Source: a bacterium
GTDB lineage: Bacteria > JAHJDO01
DNA length: 30,663 nt
Direction of reading: 5' to 3'
Assembly: GCA_030652805.1 (NCBI GenBank)
Contig: JAUSPT010000099.1
Coordinates: 1 to 30,663 of the forward strand
Position 1 is the first letter of the stretch. Each line of letters opens with the position of its first letter. The position numbers and the translations under genes are program-made. The notes beneath the pieces are model-generated. The model worked only from the letters and a program-made list of their open reading frames with translations, was not told the origin of the DNA and made no database searches. Positions 24,210 to 30,663 of the stretch are shown piece after piece.

Positions 24210-26093
24210 ATGCAAGAGAAATATACGGAATTGCTTAAGAAAAAATGCACAGAAACAAGTTATAGAAAGCTAATGGCATTGGATAATGCGAAACTTTATG
24301 ATTTTGTTGGAAAGTATGCAGAGCTTTGTAATCCTGATTCGGTTTTTATTGGCGATGGTTCTGATGAAGATGCTCAGTATATAAGGAATAAGGTATTAGA
24401 AACCGAAGAGGAAAGAAAACTCGCTGTTCAGGGACATACAATTCATTACGACGGCTACAATGATCAGGCGCGTGATAAGGCGCAAACTAAATATCTTCTT
24501 TCTGAGGGAATGGAGCTCGGGGTCAGTCTCAACACAATAGACAGAGAAGAAGGGATACGAGAAGTCCATGAATATCTAAAAAATAGTATGGCTGGAAAGG
24601 AGATGCTGGTTTTGTTTTTCTGTCTTGGTCCAACTAATTCCGAATTCTCCATTCCATGTGTTCAGATAACTGATTCCAGTTATGTTGCGCATTCAGAATA
24701 TATTCTTTATAGGAGAGGATACAGACAGTTTGAGAGAATCGGCAATTCTGAGGATTTCTTCAGGATTATGCATAGTGCCGGTGCTCTGGAAAACATGGTA
24801 AGCAAGGATGTAGATAAACGCAGAGTATATATAGATCTTGAGGAGAACATTGTATATAGCACAAATACCCAATACGCAGGTAACACAGTTGGACTTAAAA
24901 AGCTCTCTCTAAGACTTGCTATTCACAAGGCATCAGGAGGAGATTGGCTTGCTGAACACATGTTAGTTATGGGGGTGCATGGTCCCGATGGAAGAGTTAC
25001 CTATTTCACAGGAGCTTATCCAAGCGCCTGCGGTAAAACATCAACTGCTATGATGAGAGGGGAGAGCATTGTAGGTGATGATATAGCATATTTAAGACAT
25101 AAAAAGGGTAAAGTCTATGCAGTAAATGTTGAGAGCGGAATATTTGGAATTATTCAGAATGTTAATGCAAAGGATGATCCTTTGATATGGGAAGTTTTAA
25201 CCTCTCCTAATGAAGTGATCTTCTCTAATGTTCTTGTAACAGAAGACAAAACTCCTTTTTGGCTTGGAGACGGTAGAGAGATACCTGAGAAAGGGATTAA
25301 CCATTCAGGGGAATGGGTAAAAGGGAAAAAAGATTCAAAAGGCGCTGAGATTACACATTCTCATAAAAATGCAAGATATACAGTCAAGCTTCGTTCTCTT
25401 AAGAATTTAGATCCTAAACTGGATGATGCTCAGGGAGCAGAAACAAAAGGGATAATCTACGGCGGAAGAGATTCAAGCACATGGCCTCCTGTTCAGCAGT
25501 CTTTTGATTGGGCGCACGGAGTAATAACAATGGGAGCGTCTCTGGAATCAGAGACTACATCCGCAACATTAGGAAAGGAAGGCGTCAGAGAGTTTAATCC
25601 TATGTCTAATCTTGATTTTGTTTCCGTTTCGCTCGGAAGATATATTAGCAATCATCTTAAATTTGCAGATTCCCTGGATTCTCCGCCTGCGATTTTTGCA
25701 GCCAATTACTTTCTTAAAGACAGTAAAACCGCTGAATATGTGACAGGTATGCAGGATAAGCGTGTATGGATTAAATGGATGGAACTGCGGGTTAATAATG
25801 ATGTGGATGCAATTAAAACTCCCACAGGTTATATCCCGAAATATGAGGACCTTAAAAAATTGTTCAAACAGGTTCTTGATACCGATTACGCAGAAGAAGA
25901 CTACATAAAGCAGTTCACTTTGAGAATACCTGAAAATCTTCAAAAAATTGAGAGAATCACAGAGATATATAAAACAAAGGTCTCAGATACCCCGGATATT
26001 CTTTTCAGCATTCTTGAAGAGCAGAAGAAACGGCTGAAATCTGCGCAGGAAAAATACGGGGATTATATAGCACCAGAGCTTTTCTGCAAGTAA
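24210..26093 (+). CDS. pckG: Phosphoenolpyruvate carboxykinase (GTP type)
   Basis: This enzyme interconverts oxaloacetate and phosphoenolpyruvate with GTP/GDP and links the TCA cycle to gluconeogenesis. The 627-residue length fits the GTP family. The kinase-1a loop PSACGKT is at 271-277, with the family's active-site Cys274 inside it. Other signatures are GDDIAYLRHKKGKVYAVN (metal-binding region), ESGIFGI, and GGRDSSTWPPVQQSFDWAHG. Compared with better-known members a few residues differ (GKTST for GKTN-L), so the protein belongs to a divergent branch. Its start is 14 bases after lon, probably in the same unit. Its stop codon is formed by the first bases of the attC-like repeat A. Confidence 0.93.
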   Translation: MQEKYTELLKKKCTETSYRKLMALDNAKLYDFVGKYAELCNPDSVFIGDGSDEDAQYIRNKVLETEEERKLAVQGHTIHYDGYNDQARDKAQTKYLLSEGMELGVSLNTIDREEGIREVHEYLKNSMAGKEMLVLFFCLGPTNSEFSIPCVQITDSSYVAHSEYILYRRGYRQFERIGNSEDFFRIMHSAGALENMVSKDVDKRRVYIDLEENIVYSTNTQYAGNTVGLKKLSLRLAIHKASGGDWLAEHMLVMGVHGPDGRVTYFTGAYPSACGKTSTAMMRGESIVGDDIAYLRHKKGKVYAVNVESGIFGIIQNVNAKDDPLIWEVLTSPNEVIFSNVLVTEDKTPFWLGDGREIPEKGINHSGEWVKGKKDSKGAEITHSHKNARYTVKLRSLKNLDPKLDDAQGAETKGIIYGGRDSSTWPPVQQSFDWAHGVITMGASLESETTSATLGKEGVREFNPMSNLDFVSVSLGRYISNHLKFADSLDSPPAIFAANYFLKDSKTAEYVTGMQDKRVWIKWMELRVNNDVDAIKTPTGYIPKYEDLKKLFKQVLDTDYAEEDYIKQFTLRIPENLQKIERITEIYKTKVSDTPDILFSILEEQKKRLKSAQEKYGDYIAPELFCK

Positions 26094-26132
26094 CGCTAAA
26101 GTAGCAGTAAACGTTCAATAATAATGTTCGGC
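26090..26132 (+). repeat. attC-like repeat, copy A (right half only)
   Basis: Begins GTAACGCTAAAGTAG, where the TAA is the pckG stop, and ends GTTCGGC (26126-26132), one base from the integron core GTTAGGC. About 38 of its 42 bases match copy B. No matching left inverse core (GCCGAAC) was found. Might be the array's first recombination site, or simply a member of a dispersed repeat family. Confidence 0.5.
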
Positions 26133-26150
26133 ATAGAAAGGAAGGCTATA

Positions 26151-26588
26151 ATGGCAGTTATGAAGAAGGTAAAATCCCGTGAGTTATTCATGGGAAAGTT
26201 AAGTCATAGTGGTGATTTGTTGGAAGAAATCACTGACATTTGTCGAAAGAAAAATATTCAGCTTGGACGCATCGAAGCACTCGGAGCCGTTCAGAAGGCC
26301 CGTCTTGCATTTTATAATCAGCAAACGCGTGAATACCAGTTCTTTATAATAGATCAACCGCTAGAAATCACTAAACTTGTGGGGAATATCTCGCTTAAAG
26401 ATGGAACCCCAATTGTCCATGCACATGTTACTCTGGCAGACAAAACAGGAAAAACCTATGGTGGGCATCTTGCGCCAGGAACAGTGATTTTCGCATGTGA
26501 ATTTATACTGGAAGTCTTTGAAGGTCCGATTTTTGAAAGAGGATTTGACAAAGAAACCGGACTGCCTTTGTGGGCAATGTCGGAATAA
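26151..26588 (+). CDS. PPC/DUF296 domain protein
   Basis: A 145-residue single-domain protein of the PPC (plant and prokaryote conserved) family, found in bacteria as trimeric proteins and in plants joined to AT-hooks. The fold signatures are SRELFMGKLSHSGDLLEEI, RIEALGAVQKARLAFY, GTPIVHAHVTLADK with HxH, and GGHLAPGTVIFACEFILE. The histidines form a possible metal site. The ATG at 26151 is preferred because GGAAGG precedes it; an ATG at 26124 lies within repeat A. Bacterial function is not established (DNA-binding or metal-dependent roles have been proposed). It stands alone between repeats A and B and ends just before a terminator. Confidence 0.83.
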   Translation: MAVMKKVKSRELFMGKLSHSGDLLEEITDICRKKNIQLGRIEALGAVQKARLAFYNQQTREYQFFIIDQPLEITKLVGNISLKDGTPIVHAHVTLADKTGKTYGGHLAPGTVIFACEFILEVFEGPIFERGFDKETGLPLWAMSE

Positions 26589-26590
26589 GG

Positions 26591-26617
26591 GAAAAAGGAG
26601 ACAGCGACCTTTTTTTT
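26591..26617 (+). terminator. Rho-independent terminator after the PPC gene
   Basis: AAAAAGG (26592-26598) pairs perfectly with CCTTTTT (26608-26614) around a nine-base loop, followed by further T residues to 26617. It starts 3 bases after the stop codon at 26588. Confidence 0.65.
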
Positions 26618-26625
26618 AAAACGGG

Positions 26626-26659
26626 GTCAAATCTTTATCATTGACAAAGCATGCCACAT
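26626..26659 (+). repeat. Short repeat D, copy 1, with promoter-like elements
   Basis: Starts GTCAAATCTTTATCATTGAC and matches 28 of 32 bases (26627-26658) of the copy at 28043-28074. It includes TTGACA (26641-26646), and TATTTT (26663-26668) lies 16 bases downstream, so it could bring a promoter to the next gene. It sits where the left half of repeat B would be expected. Confidence 0.6.
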
Positions 26660-26694
26660 ATCTATTTTTATTGAGATTTTAAGCAATTTGAGCT

Positions 26695-26741
26695 ATGGTA
26701 ACGCTAAAGTAGAAGTGACTGTTCAATAATTAATGTTATGC
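26695..26741 (+). repeat. attC-like repeat, copy B (right part)
   Basis: ATGGTAACGC and following bases through GTTCAATAAT to GTTATGC (26735-26741). GTTATGC is the exact reverse complement of GCATAAC at 27565-27571, which lies at the stop codon of the gene that starts after this repeat. This is the pairing integron cassettes show between their beginning and the left core of their own attC. Confidence 0.55.
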
Positions 26742-26754
26742 TTGAGGTGAGAAG

Positions 26755-27570
26755 ATGATCGTAGCAGGCTGGATTGTATGGGTTTTGTCTCTGTCATTTT
26801 TCCTTGGTTTCTTATTTTTCAACAGGAGGTGCGCCAAGGAGAAGAAGCCAATTCATGCAGCTCTTCATGTCCAATTGATCTTCTTGCTACTGTCCATCGT
26901 GATTTTCGCATTCGCTTCGTTTAACAGATTGCATCTATTGTGGGTTGTGCCTTCCAGTCTCATCCTTGGTTGGGTAGTTGCATTTGGAATTCTACCATTA
27001 CCTGTGATAGGCACTGCTCTCAGGGATATTCTGTTGCTATTCGCACACGTTTTCTTTTTGGGTACGGATTGGGAATTAGGGGGATACCCCTGGGAGATTG
27101 CTGTCGCGCGGACCGTTGCTTCTCGTGCATCCATGCAGCATGACAAATCACCTGAGGAATTCGAATCAGCCATCAAGGAGCGTCAAGAGCTGCTGTTTGG
27201 ATACTACCTGTATTACAAGGGCATCAAATTCCTGCATTCTGCTGGCTTCCATGACAACACAACTATGGATAGCACAAACTTTCATTACTCGCAAATCAAG
27301 GAACGTAACACTAAGTCTGTTCTGGAGGCGAAGGAACTTCTTGCTATGGTCAAACGTGGCGAAAAAGATGTGACGCACTTGAGTGAATTCGTTTTCCCAC
27401 CGATTCACGGGCCAGGCCTAGATGAGATGACAGGACGCGCAAAGGCTTTGGTAAGAGCATATGAGAGGGTTTTCCCCGGGAGACCAAGTGACCGGGAACT
27501 TACTGAAGAAGAATATTTTGCTCTTAATGACGCTGCGATGTCTGAATGGCCTGTAGATGACAAAGCATAA
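26755..27570 (+). CDS. Hypothetical four-TM membrane protein (cassette-like gene)
   Basis: Function not recognised. Four hydrophobic segments fill the first ~105 residues (about 1-23, 35-56, 60-80 and 84-105, the latter two with PSSLILGWVVAFGILPLP). A ~165-residue hydrophilic domain rich in charged residues follows (PEEFESAIKERQELLFGYYL, KGIKFLHSAGFHDNT, VLEAKELLAMVKRGEKD), ending YFALNDAAMSEWPVDDKA. A ribosome site GAGGTGAG precedes the ATG. The gene is visibly richer in G and C than the core genes, suggesting separate origin. It is bounded by repeats B and C; its stop lies inside the left core GCATAAC of repeat C. No homologue or partner is known to me. Confidence 0.72.
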   Translation: MIVAGWIVWVLSLSFFLGFLFFNRRCAKEKKPIHAALHVQLIFLLLSIVIFAFASFNRLHLLWVVPSSLILGWVVAFGILPLPVIGTALRDILLLFAHVFFLGTDWELGGYPWEIAVARTVASRASMQHDKSPEEFESAIKERQELLFGYYLYYKGIKFLHSAGFHDNTTMDSTNFHYSQIKERNTKSVLEAKELLAMVKRGEKDVTHLSEFVFPPIHGPGLDEMTGRAKALVRAYERVFPGRPSDRELTEEEYFALNDAAMSEWPVDDKA

Positions 27571-27636
27571 CAATGGCATGAAGACGAACTGGTAACATTA
27601 AAAAAAAGTGACTGTTCAATGATTAATGTTTGATGC
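27565..27636 (+). repeat. attC-like repeat, copy C (most complete, 72 bp)
   Basis: Left core GCATAAC followed by AATGGCATGAAGAC, centre GGTAACATTAA, then GTGACTGTTCAATG and right core GTTTGATGC (27628-27636). AACATTAA and TTAATGTT form a perfect 8-bp hairpin arm in the middle. GTTTGATGC is one base from GTTAGATGC, a usual right core in integron cassettes. The preceding stop codon lies within the left core, as is common in cassettes. Confidence 0.55.
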
Positions 27637-27662
27637 ACGATGTCTATGAGGAGTAATTAGTC

Positions 27663-28004
27663 ATGGGAATACTTGATCACGCTAAAGAATTGGCTGAGCT
27701 CATCAAGAAGTATAATGACCAAGATCTCTACCAACGCATTGTCGACCTGCGAGATGAAATTTTTGCTCTGCGTGAGAAAAATCTAAATTTGAAGGAAGAA
27801 CTCAGAGTCATCAAGGCGGACAGAGATGTAGAAGCGCAGTTGACGAAAGAACGTAATGTATACTTCAGGGTCGATCCCAACGGGACTCGTAGCGGTCCCT
27901 ATTGCATGATGTGTTGGGATTCAGATCGCAAACTTGTGAACCTGACGCAGGAAGATGGGGGATACACTTGGTGTCTAAGGTGCATTAAAGAATCAAAAAA
28001 ATAG
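27663..28004 (+). CDS. Coiled-coil protein with C-terminal four-cysteine zinc ribbon
   Basis: Function unknown. The 113-residue product begins with an amphipathic helix and coiled coil (AKELAELIKKYNDQDLYQRI, VDLRDEIFALREKNLNLKEE to about residue 60). It ends with a zinc-ribbon-like module with Cys81-x2-Cys84 (CMMC) and Cys104-x2-Cys107 (CLRC). YFRVDPNGTRSGPYCMMCWD resembles small ribbon proteins met in mobile or accessory loci. A ribosome site GAGGAG lies about 10 bases before the ATG. The gene stands alone between repeat C and a left core GCATCGAAC 3 bases after its stop, hence a candidate cassette. It could bind nucleic acid or another protein. Confidence 0.72.
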   Translation: MGILDHAKELAELIKKYNDQDLYQRIVDLRDEIFALREKNLNLKEELRVIKADRDVEAQLTKERNVYFRVDPNGTRSGPYCMMCWDSDRKLVNLTQEDGGYTWCLRCIKESKK

Positions 28005-28006
28005 CA

Positions 28007-28074
28007 GCATCGAACAACCACATGCAAAAAAGTAAAAAACGATCAAATCTTTATTATTAACAAGGCAGGCCACA
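28007..28074 (+). repeat. Left half of an attC-like site followed by repeat D copy 2
   Basis: GCATCGAAC (28007-28015) complements the right core GTTTGATGC of repeat C at 8 of 9 positions and is one base from GCATCTAAC of known attC sites. The usual right half is missing. Instead TCAAATCTTTATTATTAAC (from 28043) begins the second copy of repeat D. The same replacement is seen at 26626, so D may insert at or recombine with these sites. Confidence 0.5.
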
Positions 28075-28099
28075 AACACACTACGATTAGGATAACAGC

Positions 28100-29557
28100 A
28101 TGGCTCTTTTAACCAAATCAAAATACCTTGCAGGGCTTCAGTGTTCAAAACTCTTATGGATGCTTGTCAAAGCGAAGGATAGAATTCCTGCGCCGGCTGA
28201 AGATGCTCAATTCAGAATGGATGCCGGAACTGAAGTCGGTATTCTGGCTAAACAATTATTTCCCGAAGGCATTGATATGCCGACTGATGATTTCATGCGG
28301 AATATTTATTTGACAAAGGATAGTCTGTTGGAAAATGTGCCGCTTTTTGAAGCAGGAATCATGGCTAATAATTGCTATTCAAGAATTGACGTTCTCAAGC
28401 CAAATGATGACGGGAGCTTTGATATTATTGAAGTCAAATCAGGAACAAAGGTTAAAGAAGAGAATGTTCACGATGTTTCTTTTCAAAAACATTGCTGTGA
28501 AATGGCAGGGCTAAAGATTGCGAAATGCTGTTTGTGCTTTATCAATAATCAATACGTCAGGCAGGGCGATATCAATGTGAGGGAACTGTTCTCCATTCAG
28601 GATATAAGTATGGAGGTTGCTGAAGCTCAGCAGGGTATTCAGGAGAGAATCGCTAAGATGGCTGATGCCATAAGATTGAGCAGATGCCCTTTGGTTTTGA
28701 TAGGCAGACACTGCGATTCTCCCTATACCTGCAACCTAAAAGATGAATGCTGGGAATTTCTGCCTGAAAATAATATTTTCACACTCTGCGGAGGCGGGGG
28801 AAAAAGCGCTGAGCTCTTCAATAACGGCGTACACAGCATAGCGGATATTCCTGACGATTTTAGACTTACAGATAAGCAGGATATCCAGAAGAAGTGCGGG
28901 CAAACAAGGGAATGCCATGTTAACACTTTCGGAATAAAGCAGTTTCTTGATACATTGAATTATCCTCTCTATTATCTGGATTTCGAGACCTTTTCTCCGG
29001 CAGTTCCCGAATATGATAATTCCAGGCCATATCAGAAGATTCCGTTTCAGTATTCTCTCCATATTCAGCAGAAAGATAACAAAACAGAGCATTTTGAATT
29101 TCTAGCGGAAGGAAGCAAAGACCCAAGACCTGCATTATTAAAAAATCTCAAAGGAGTTCTTGGAACGAAGAGCAGTATTGTTGTTTATAATCAATCATTT
29201 GAGAAAGGCGTTTTAGATGAGTTAGCAAGAAATTTTCCCGGATATCAGGATTGGGTCAATGAAATACTTCCAAGAATAGTAGATCTGCTGATTCCTTTCA
29301 GAAACTTTTACTACTATAATCCATCTCAGCAAGGCAGTGCCTCTATAAAAAAAGTCCTTCCGGCGATTACGGGAGAAAATTACGGAGAAATGGAGATCGC
29401 AACCGGCGAAGATGCAAGTATGCAATTCTTTAAAAGCCACATTAAAAGTAAATCAAACAATAAAGAAGAAATAAGAAAAAACCTGTTAAAATACTGCTGT
29501 TTGGATACTGAGGGAATGGTGTTGATCGTCAGCGAATTGAAAAAGTTTGTGAATTAG
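28100..29557 (+). CDS. DUF2779 protein: Cas4/RecB-like nuclease fused to DEDD-type exonuclease
   Basis: A 485-residue protein with two nuclease-like modules. The N-terminal module resembles Cas4/AddB: Asp97 and Glu111-Val-Lys113 (IEVKSGT) form a PD-(D/E)xK centre. Cys15 (LQCSKLLW) with Cys205, Cys211 and Cys217 could hold the [4Fe-4S] staple typical of those enzymes. The C-terminal DUF2779 part has RNase-H-like exonuclease motifs: Asp294-x-Glu296 (YLDFETF), a second motif around YNQSFEKGVL and YCCLDTEGM (Tyr-x3-Asp). No cas genes or recombination partners lie nearby, so it seems a stand-alone DNA or RNA processing enzyme, maybe linked to repair or defence. It sits alone between repeat D copy 2 and degenerate repeat E. 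Confidence 0.85.
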   Translation: MALLTKSKYLAGLQCSKLLWMLVKAKDRIPAPAEDAQFRMDAGTEVGILAKQLFPEGIDMPTDDFMRNIYLTKDSLLENVPLFEAGIMANNCYSRIDVLKPNDDGSFDIIEVKSGTKVKEENVHDVSFQKHCCEMAGLKIAKCCLCFINNQYVRQGDINVRELFSIQDISMEVAEAQQGIQERIAKMADAIRLSRCPLVLIGRHCDSPYTCNLKDECWEFLPENNIFTLCGGGGKSAELFNNGVHSIADIPDDFRLTDKQDIQKKCGQTRECHVNTFGIKQFLDTLNYPLYYLDFETFSPAVPEYDNSRPYQKIPFQYSLHIQQKDNKTEHFEFLAEGSKDPRPALLKNLKGVLGTKSSIVVYNQSFEKGVLDELARNFPGYQDWVNEILPRIVDLLIPFRNFYYYNPSQQGSASIKKVLPAITGENYGEMEIATGEDASMQFFKSHIKSKSNNKEEIRKNLLKYCCLDTEGMVLIVSELKKFVN

Positions 29558-29564
29558 ATAAACC

Positions 29565-29606
29565 ATGGTAATATCAGGGCAGAAGTTATTGTTTAATAAT
29601 CAATAT
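29565..29606 (+). repeat. Degenerate attC-like repeat, copy E
   Basis: Starting ATGGTAA, it aligns without gaps to copy B (from 26695) with 30 of 42 matches. Eleven of the 12 differences are transitions. The right core GTT is lost, so the site should be inactive. The lipoprotein gene follows. Confidence 0.45.
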
Positions 29607-29636
29607 AAAAACGAGGGATTTTGGGAGGGAAAGAGA

Positions 29637-30419
29637 ATGAAATCAATTAGGGCTCTATTAGTTATCCTGTTATTTTCTATTGTTTTATCCGGCTGCAATA
29701 CAATTAACAAACCGAATATATCGTCTGAAGAGAATGAATTTCAGTTATTAACGGAAGATTATCCGCCTTTAACATTTGAGAGAGATGGAGAGATAACGGG
29801 ATTTGGTACGGAAGTTGTGCGTGAAATTATTCGCAGATTGAATATTGCGGATAATATTCGCATTCTGCCATGGAAAGAAGGATACGATTTATGTTTAAAA
29901 GAGGCTAACGTGGTTCTCTTTACAATGAAACGCACAGAATTGCGAGAGAATCTTTTTCAATGGATTGGACCTATCGGAAGTAATAATACAATTTTTTATG
30001 CAAAGAAAGGTTCCGGAATCAAAATCGATAGTATGGATGATGCAAAGAAAGTATCAAAAATCGCAACCTGCTCTGCATGGTTTTCCGAACAAGACCTTAA
30101 AGATGCCGGTTTCACCAATCTTGTTAGTTCCCCTGTTCCAACAGAAAATGTTCGTCAATTGGTAGAAGGAGAAGTTGCCCTTTCGATTTTTACTGATATC
30201 ACAATCCCTGAAATTGCGATTCAGGCGGGATATTCTATCAATGATCTGGAACCTGTTTTCGTCGTCAGTACAGGTCATTTTTATATTGCGATTTCCAAAA
30301 CTACTCCTCAGAGTTTGGTAGATTTGTGGAAACAGGCTTTTCAAGCGATGTACGAGGATGGGACTTTTAAAAGGATATATGCTAAATGGATTCCGAATGG
30401 CACTATCCCGGTCTTATAA
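29637..30419 (+). CDS. Periplasmic solute-binding lipoprotein (SBP_bac_3-like)
   Basis: The start at 29637 gives a classic lipoprotein signal MKSIRALLVILLFSIVLSGC with Cys20 for lipid attachment, and GGGAGGG stands 9 bases upstream. A longer frame from 29565 would begin inside repeat E and is unlikely. The mature 240 residues have the amino-acid-type binding fold: FQLLTEDYPPLTFERDGEIT, FGTEVVREIIRRL, RILPWKEGYDLCLKEANVV, then VALSIFTDITIPEIA and DLWKQAFQAMYEDGTFKRIY. It resembles family-3 transporter-associated or sensor-type binding proteins. No permease or ATPase gene is nearby, so it may serve a transporter encoded elsewhere or have a signalling role. The ligand cannot be read from sequence. 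Confidence 0.85.
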   Translation: MKSIRALLVILLFSIVLSGCNTINKPNISSEENEFQLLTEDYPPLTFERDGEITGFGTEVVREIIRRLNIADNIRILPWKEGYDLCLKEANVVLFTMKRTELRENLFQWIGPIGSNNTIFYAKKGSGIKIDSMDDAKKVSKIATCSAWFSEQDLKDAGFTNLVSSPVPTENVRQLVEGEVALSIFTDITIPEIAIQAGYSINDLEPVFVVSTGHFYIAISKTTPQSLVDLWKQAFQAMYEDGTFKRIYAKWIPNGTIPVL

Positions 30420-30526
30420 TAAGAAAAAAGGAATCGGAACGGAAACGGTCGTTCATGGGCAGAGATGGGGTGCGATGCACAGCGGCTATTTCTCTGACCC
30501 CGCGATTGCAAATCCTCTGGTCAAAA
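30420..30526. other. Non-coding tail before the terminal repeat
   Basis: No gene seen. It holds a small hairpin GTGC-GAT-GCAC (30470-30480). On the minus strand GGGGTCAGAG (30501-30492) resembles the start of repeat D copy 1 (GGGGTCAAAT), possibly another dispersed-repeat fragment. No terminator with a T-run follows the lipoprotein gene. Confidence 0.4.
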
Positions 30527-30663
30527 CGTTATAGTTTAGTTATAAAAAGTTGATCTTTTCAACTTTTTTTGCATTTTTACTTTATACGTAGAAACGCCAC
30601 GACAATTCAAGCTCTCTGCCACCTCCTTTCCAGCTTGATTGATATTGATATATAGTATCATTT
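30527..30663 (-). repeat. Right copy of perfect 137-bp terminal inverted repeat
   Basis: Exact reverse complement of 5-141, including the 10-bp hairpin with the TCTTT loop on this strand. The neighbours of the repeat differ at the two ends, so the boundary of identity is sharp (base 141 against base 30527). See the left copy for possible explanations. Confidence 0.95.

Noticed and set aside
26626-26659. Naming repeat D as a known REP/RAYT-associated element
   Set aside because: The phrase is reminiscent of leaders of REP-associated transposase genes, but no transposase lies nearby and the family cannot be confirmed by eye.
26090-29606. CRISPR array
   Set aside because: The repeats are hundreds of bases to over 2 kb apart and separated by genes, not by short spacers.
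29565-29636. Longer N-terminus for the solute-binding protein
   Set aside because: The extra 24 residues come from the repeat and would put a hydrophilic stretch before a perfect lipoprotein signal; GGGAGGG supports the ATG at 29637.
5-30663. Terminal inverted repeats as telomeres of a linear plasmid or phage
   Set aside because: The content is chromosomal housekeeping genes with no replication, capsid or terminal-protein gene, and the sharp 141-base limit fits a repeat or assembly overlap better.

Overview
The window looks like one contig from an uncultured, AT-rich, Gram-negative-type bacterium. All recognised genes lie on the plus strand and are tightly packed. An O-antigen-ligase-like membrane protein and a lipoprotein point to a didermal envelope. 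The mix of Asp23/AmaP, GTP-dependent PEP carboxykinase, ClpX, Lon and fused RibBA fits a candidate-phylum lineage such as Omnitrophota or a neighbour; that placement is inference and weak. No rRNA, tRNA or CRISPR array was recognised. The first 141 bases and the last 137 bases are a perfect inverted repeat, so the contig probably ends in two copies of one repeat, or in an assembly-graph overlap.

Layout. (1) 196-6967: an operon-like run with ribD, ribE, ribBA and ribH (a full riboflavin set), nusB, an O-antigen ligase/TPR protein and an M24 aminopeptidase (pepP-like), closed by a hairpin terminator. (2) 6975-17241: an accessory island lodged between pepP and efp. It holds a two-gene restriction-like system (a PLD-nuclease/SNF2-type helicase translationally coupled to an Eco57I/TaqI-type adenine methylase), a coiled-coil/winged-helix protein, an orphan protein, a nucleotidyltransferase toxin-antitoxin-like pair, and a Phd/RelE pair. 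Related palindromic repeats in opposite orientation flank the first part. A scar at 16420-16585 fuses a second copy of the efp 5' end to a second copy of the pepP 3' end at a 6-base microhomology, which records how the pepP-efp neighbourhood was duplicated and opened. (3) 17252-26093: efp, then a perfect consensus sigma-70 promoter driving accB-accC-asp23-amaP-clpX-lon-pckG, mostly with overlapping or nearly touching genes. (4) 26090-30419: five unrelated single genes (PPC/DUF296 protein, four-TM membrane protein, coiled-coil zinc-ribbon protein, DUF2779 dual nuclease, solute-binding lipoprotein). Most are separated by copies of a roughly 42-base repeat whose ends pair as integron attC sites do. 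This could be a decayed cassette array without an integrase (CALIN-like).

How the parts work together. Regions 1 and 3 are core metabolism and protein homeostasis: flavin synthesis, transcription antitermination, EF-P, first step of fatty-acid synthesis, envelope/alkaline stress proteins, AAA+ proteolysis and gluconeogenesis. Regions 2 and 4 are variable. Region 2 is defence and toxin-antitoxin cargo inserted at an operon border. Region 4 is a collection of independently acquired genes after pckG. The best candidates for something undescribed are the PLD-helicase/methylase locus with its two uncharacterised downstream genes, the attC-like repeats, and the efp/pepP scar.
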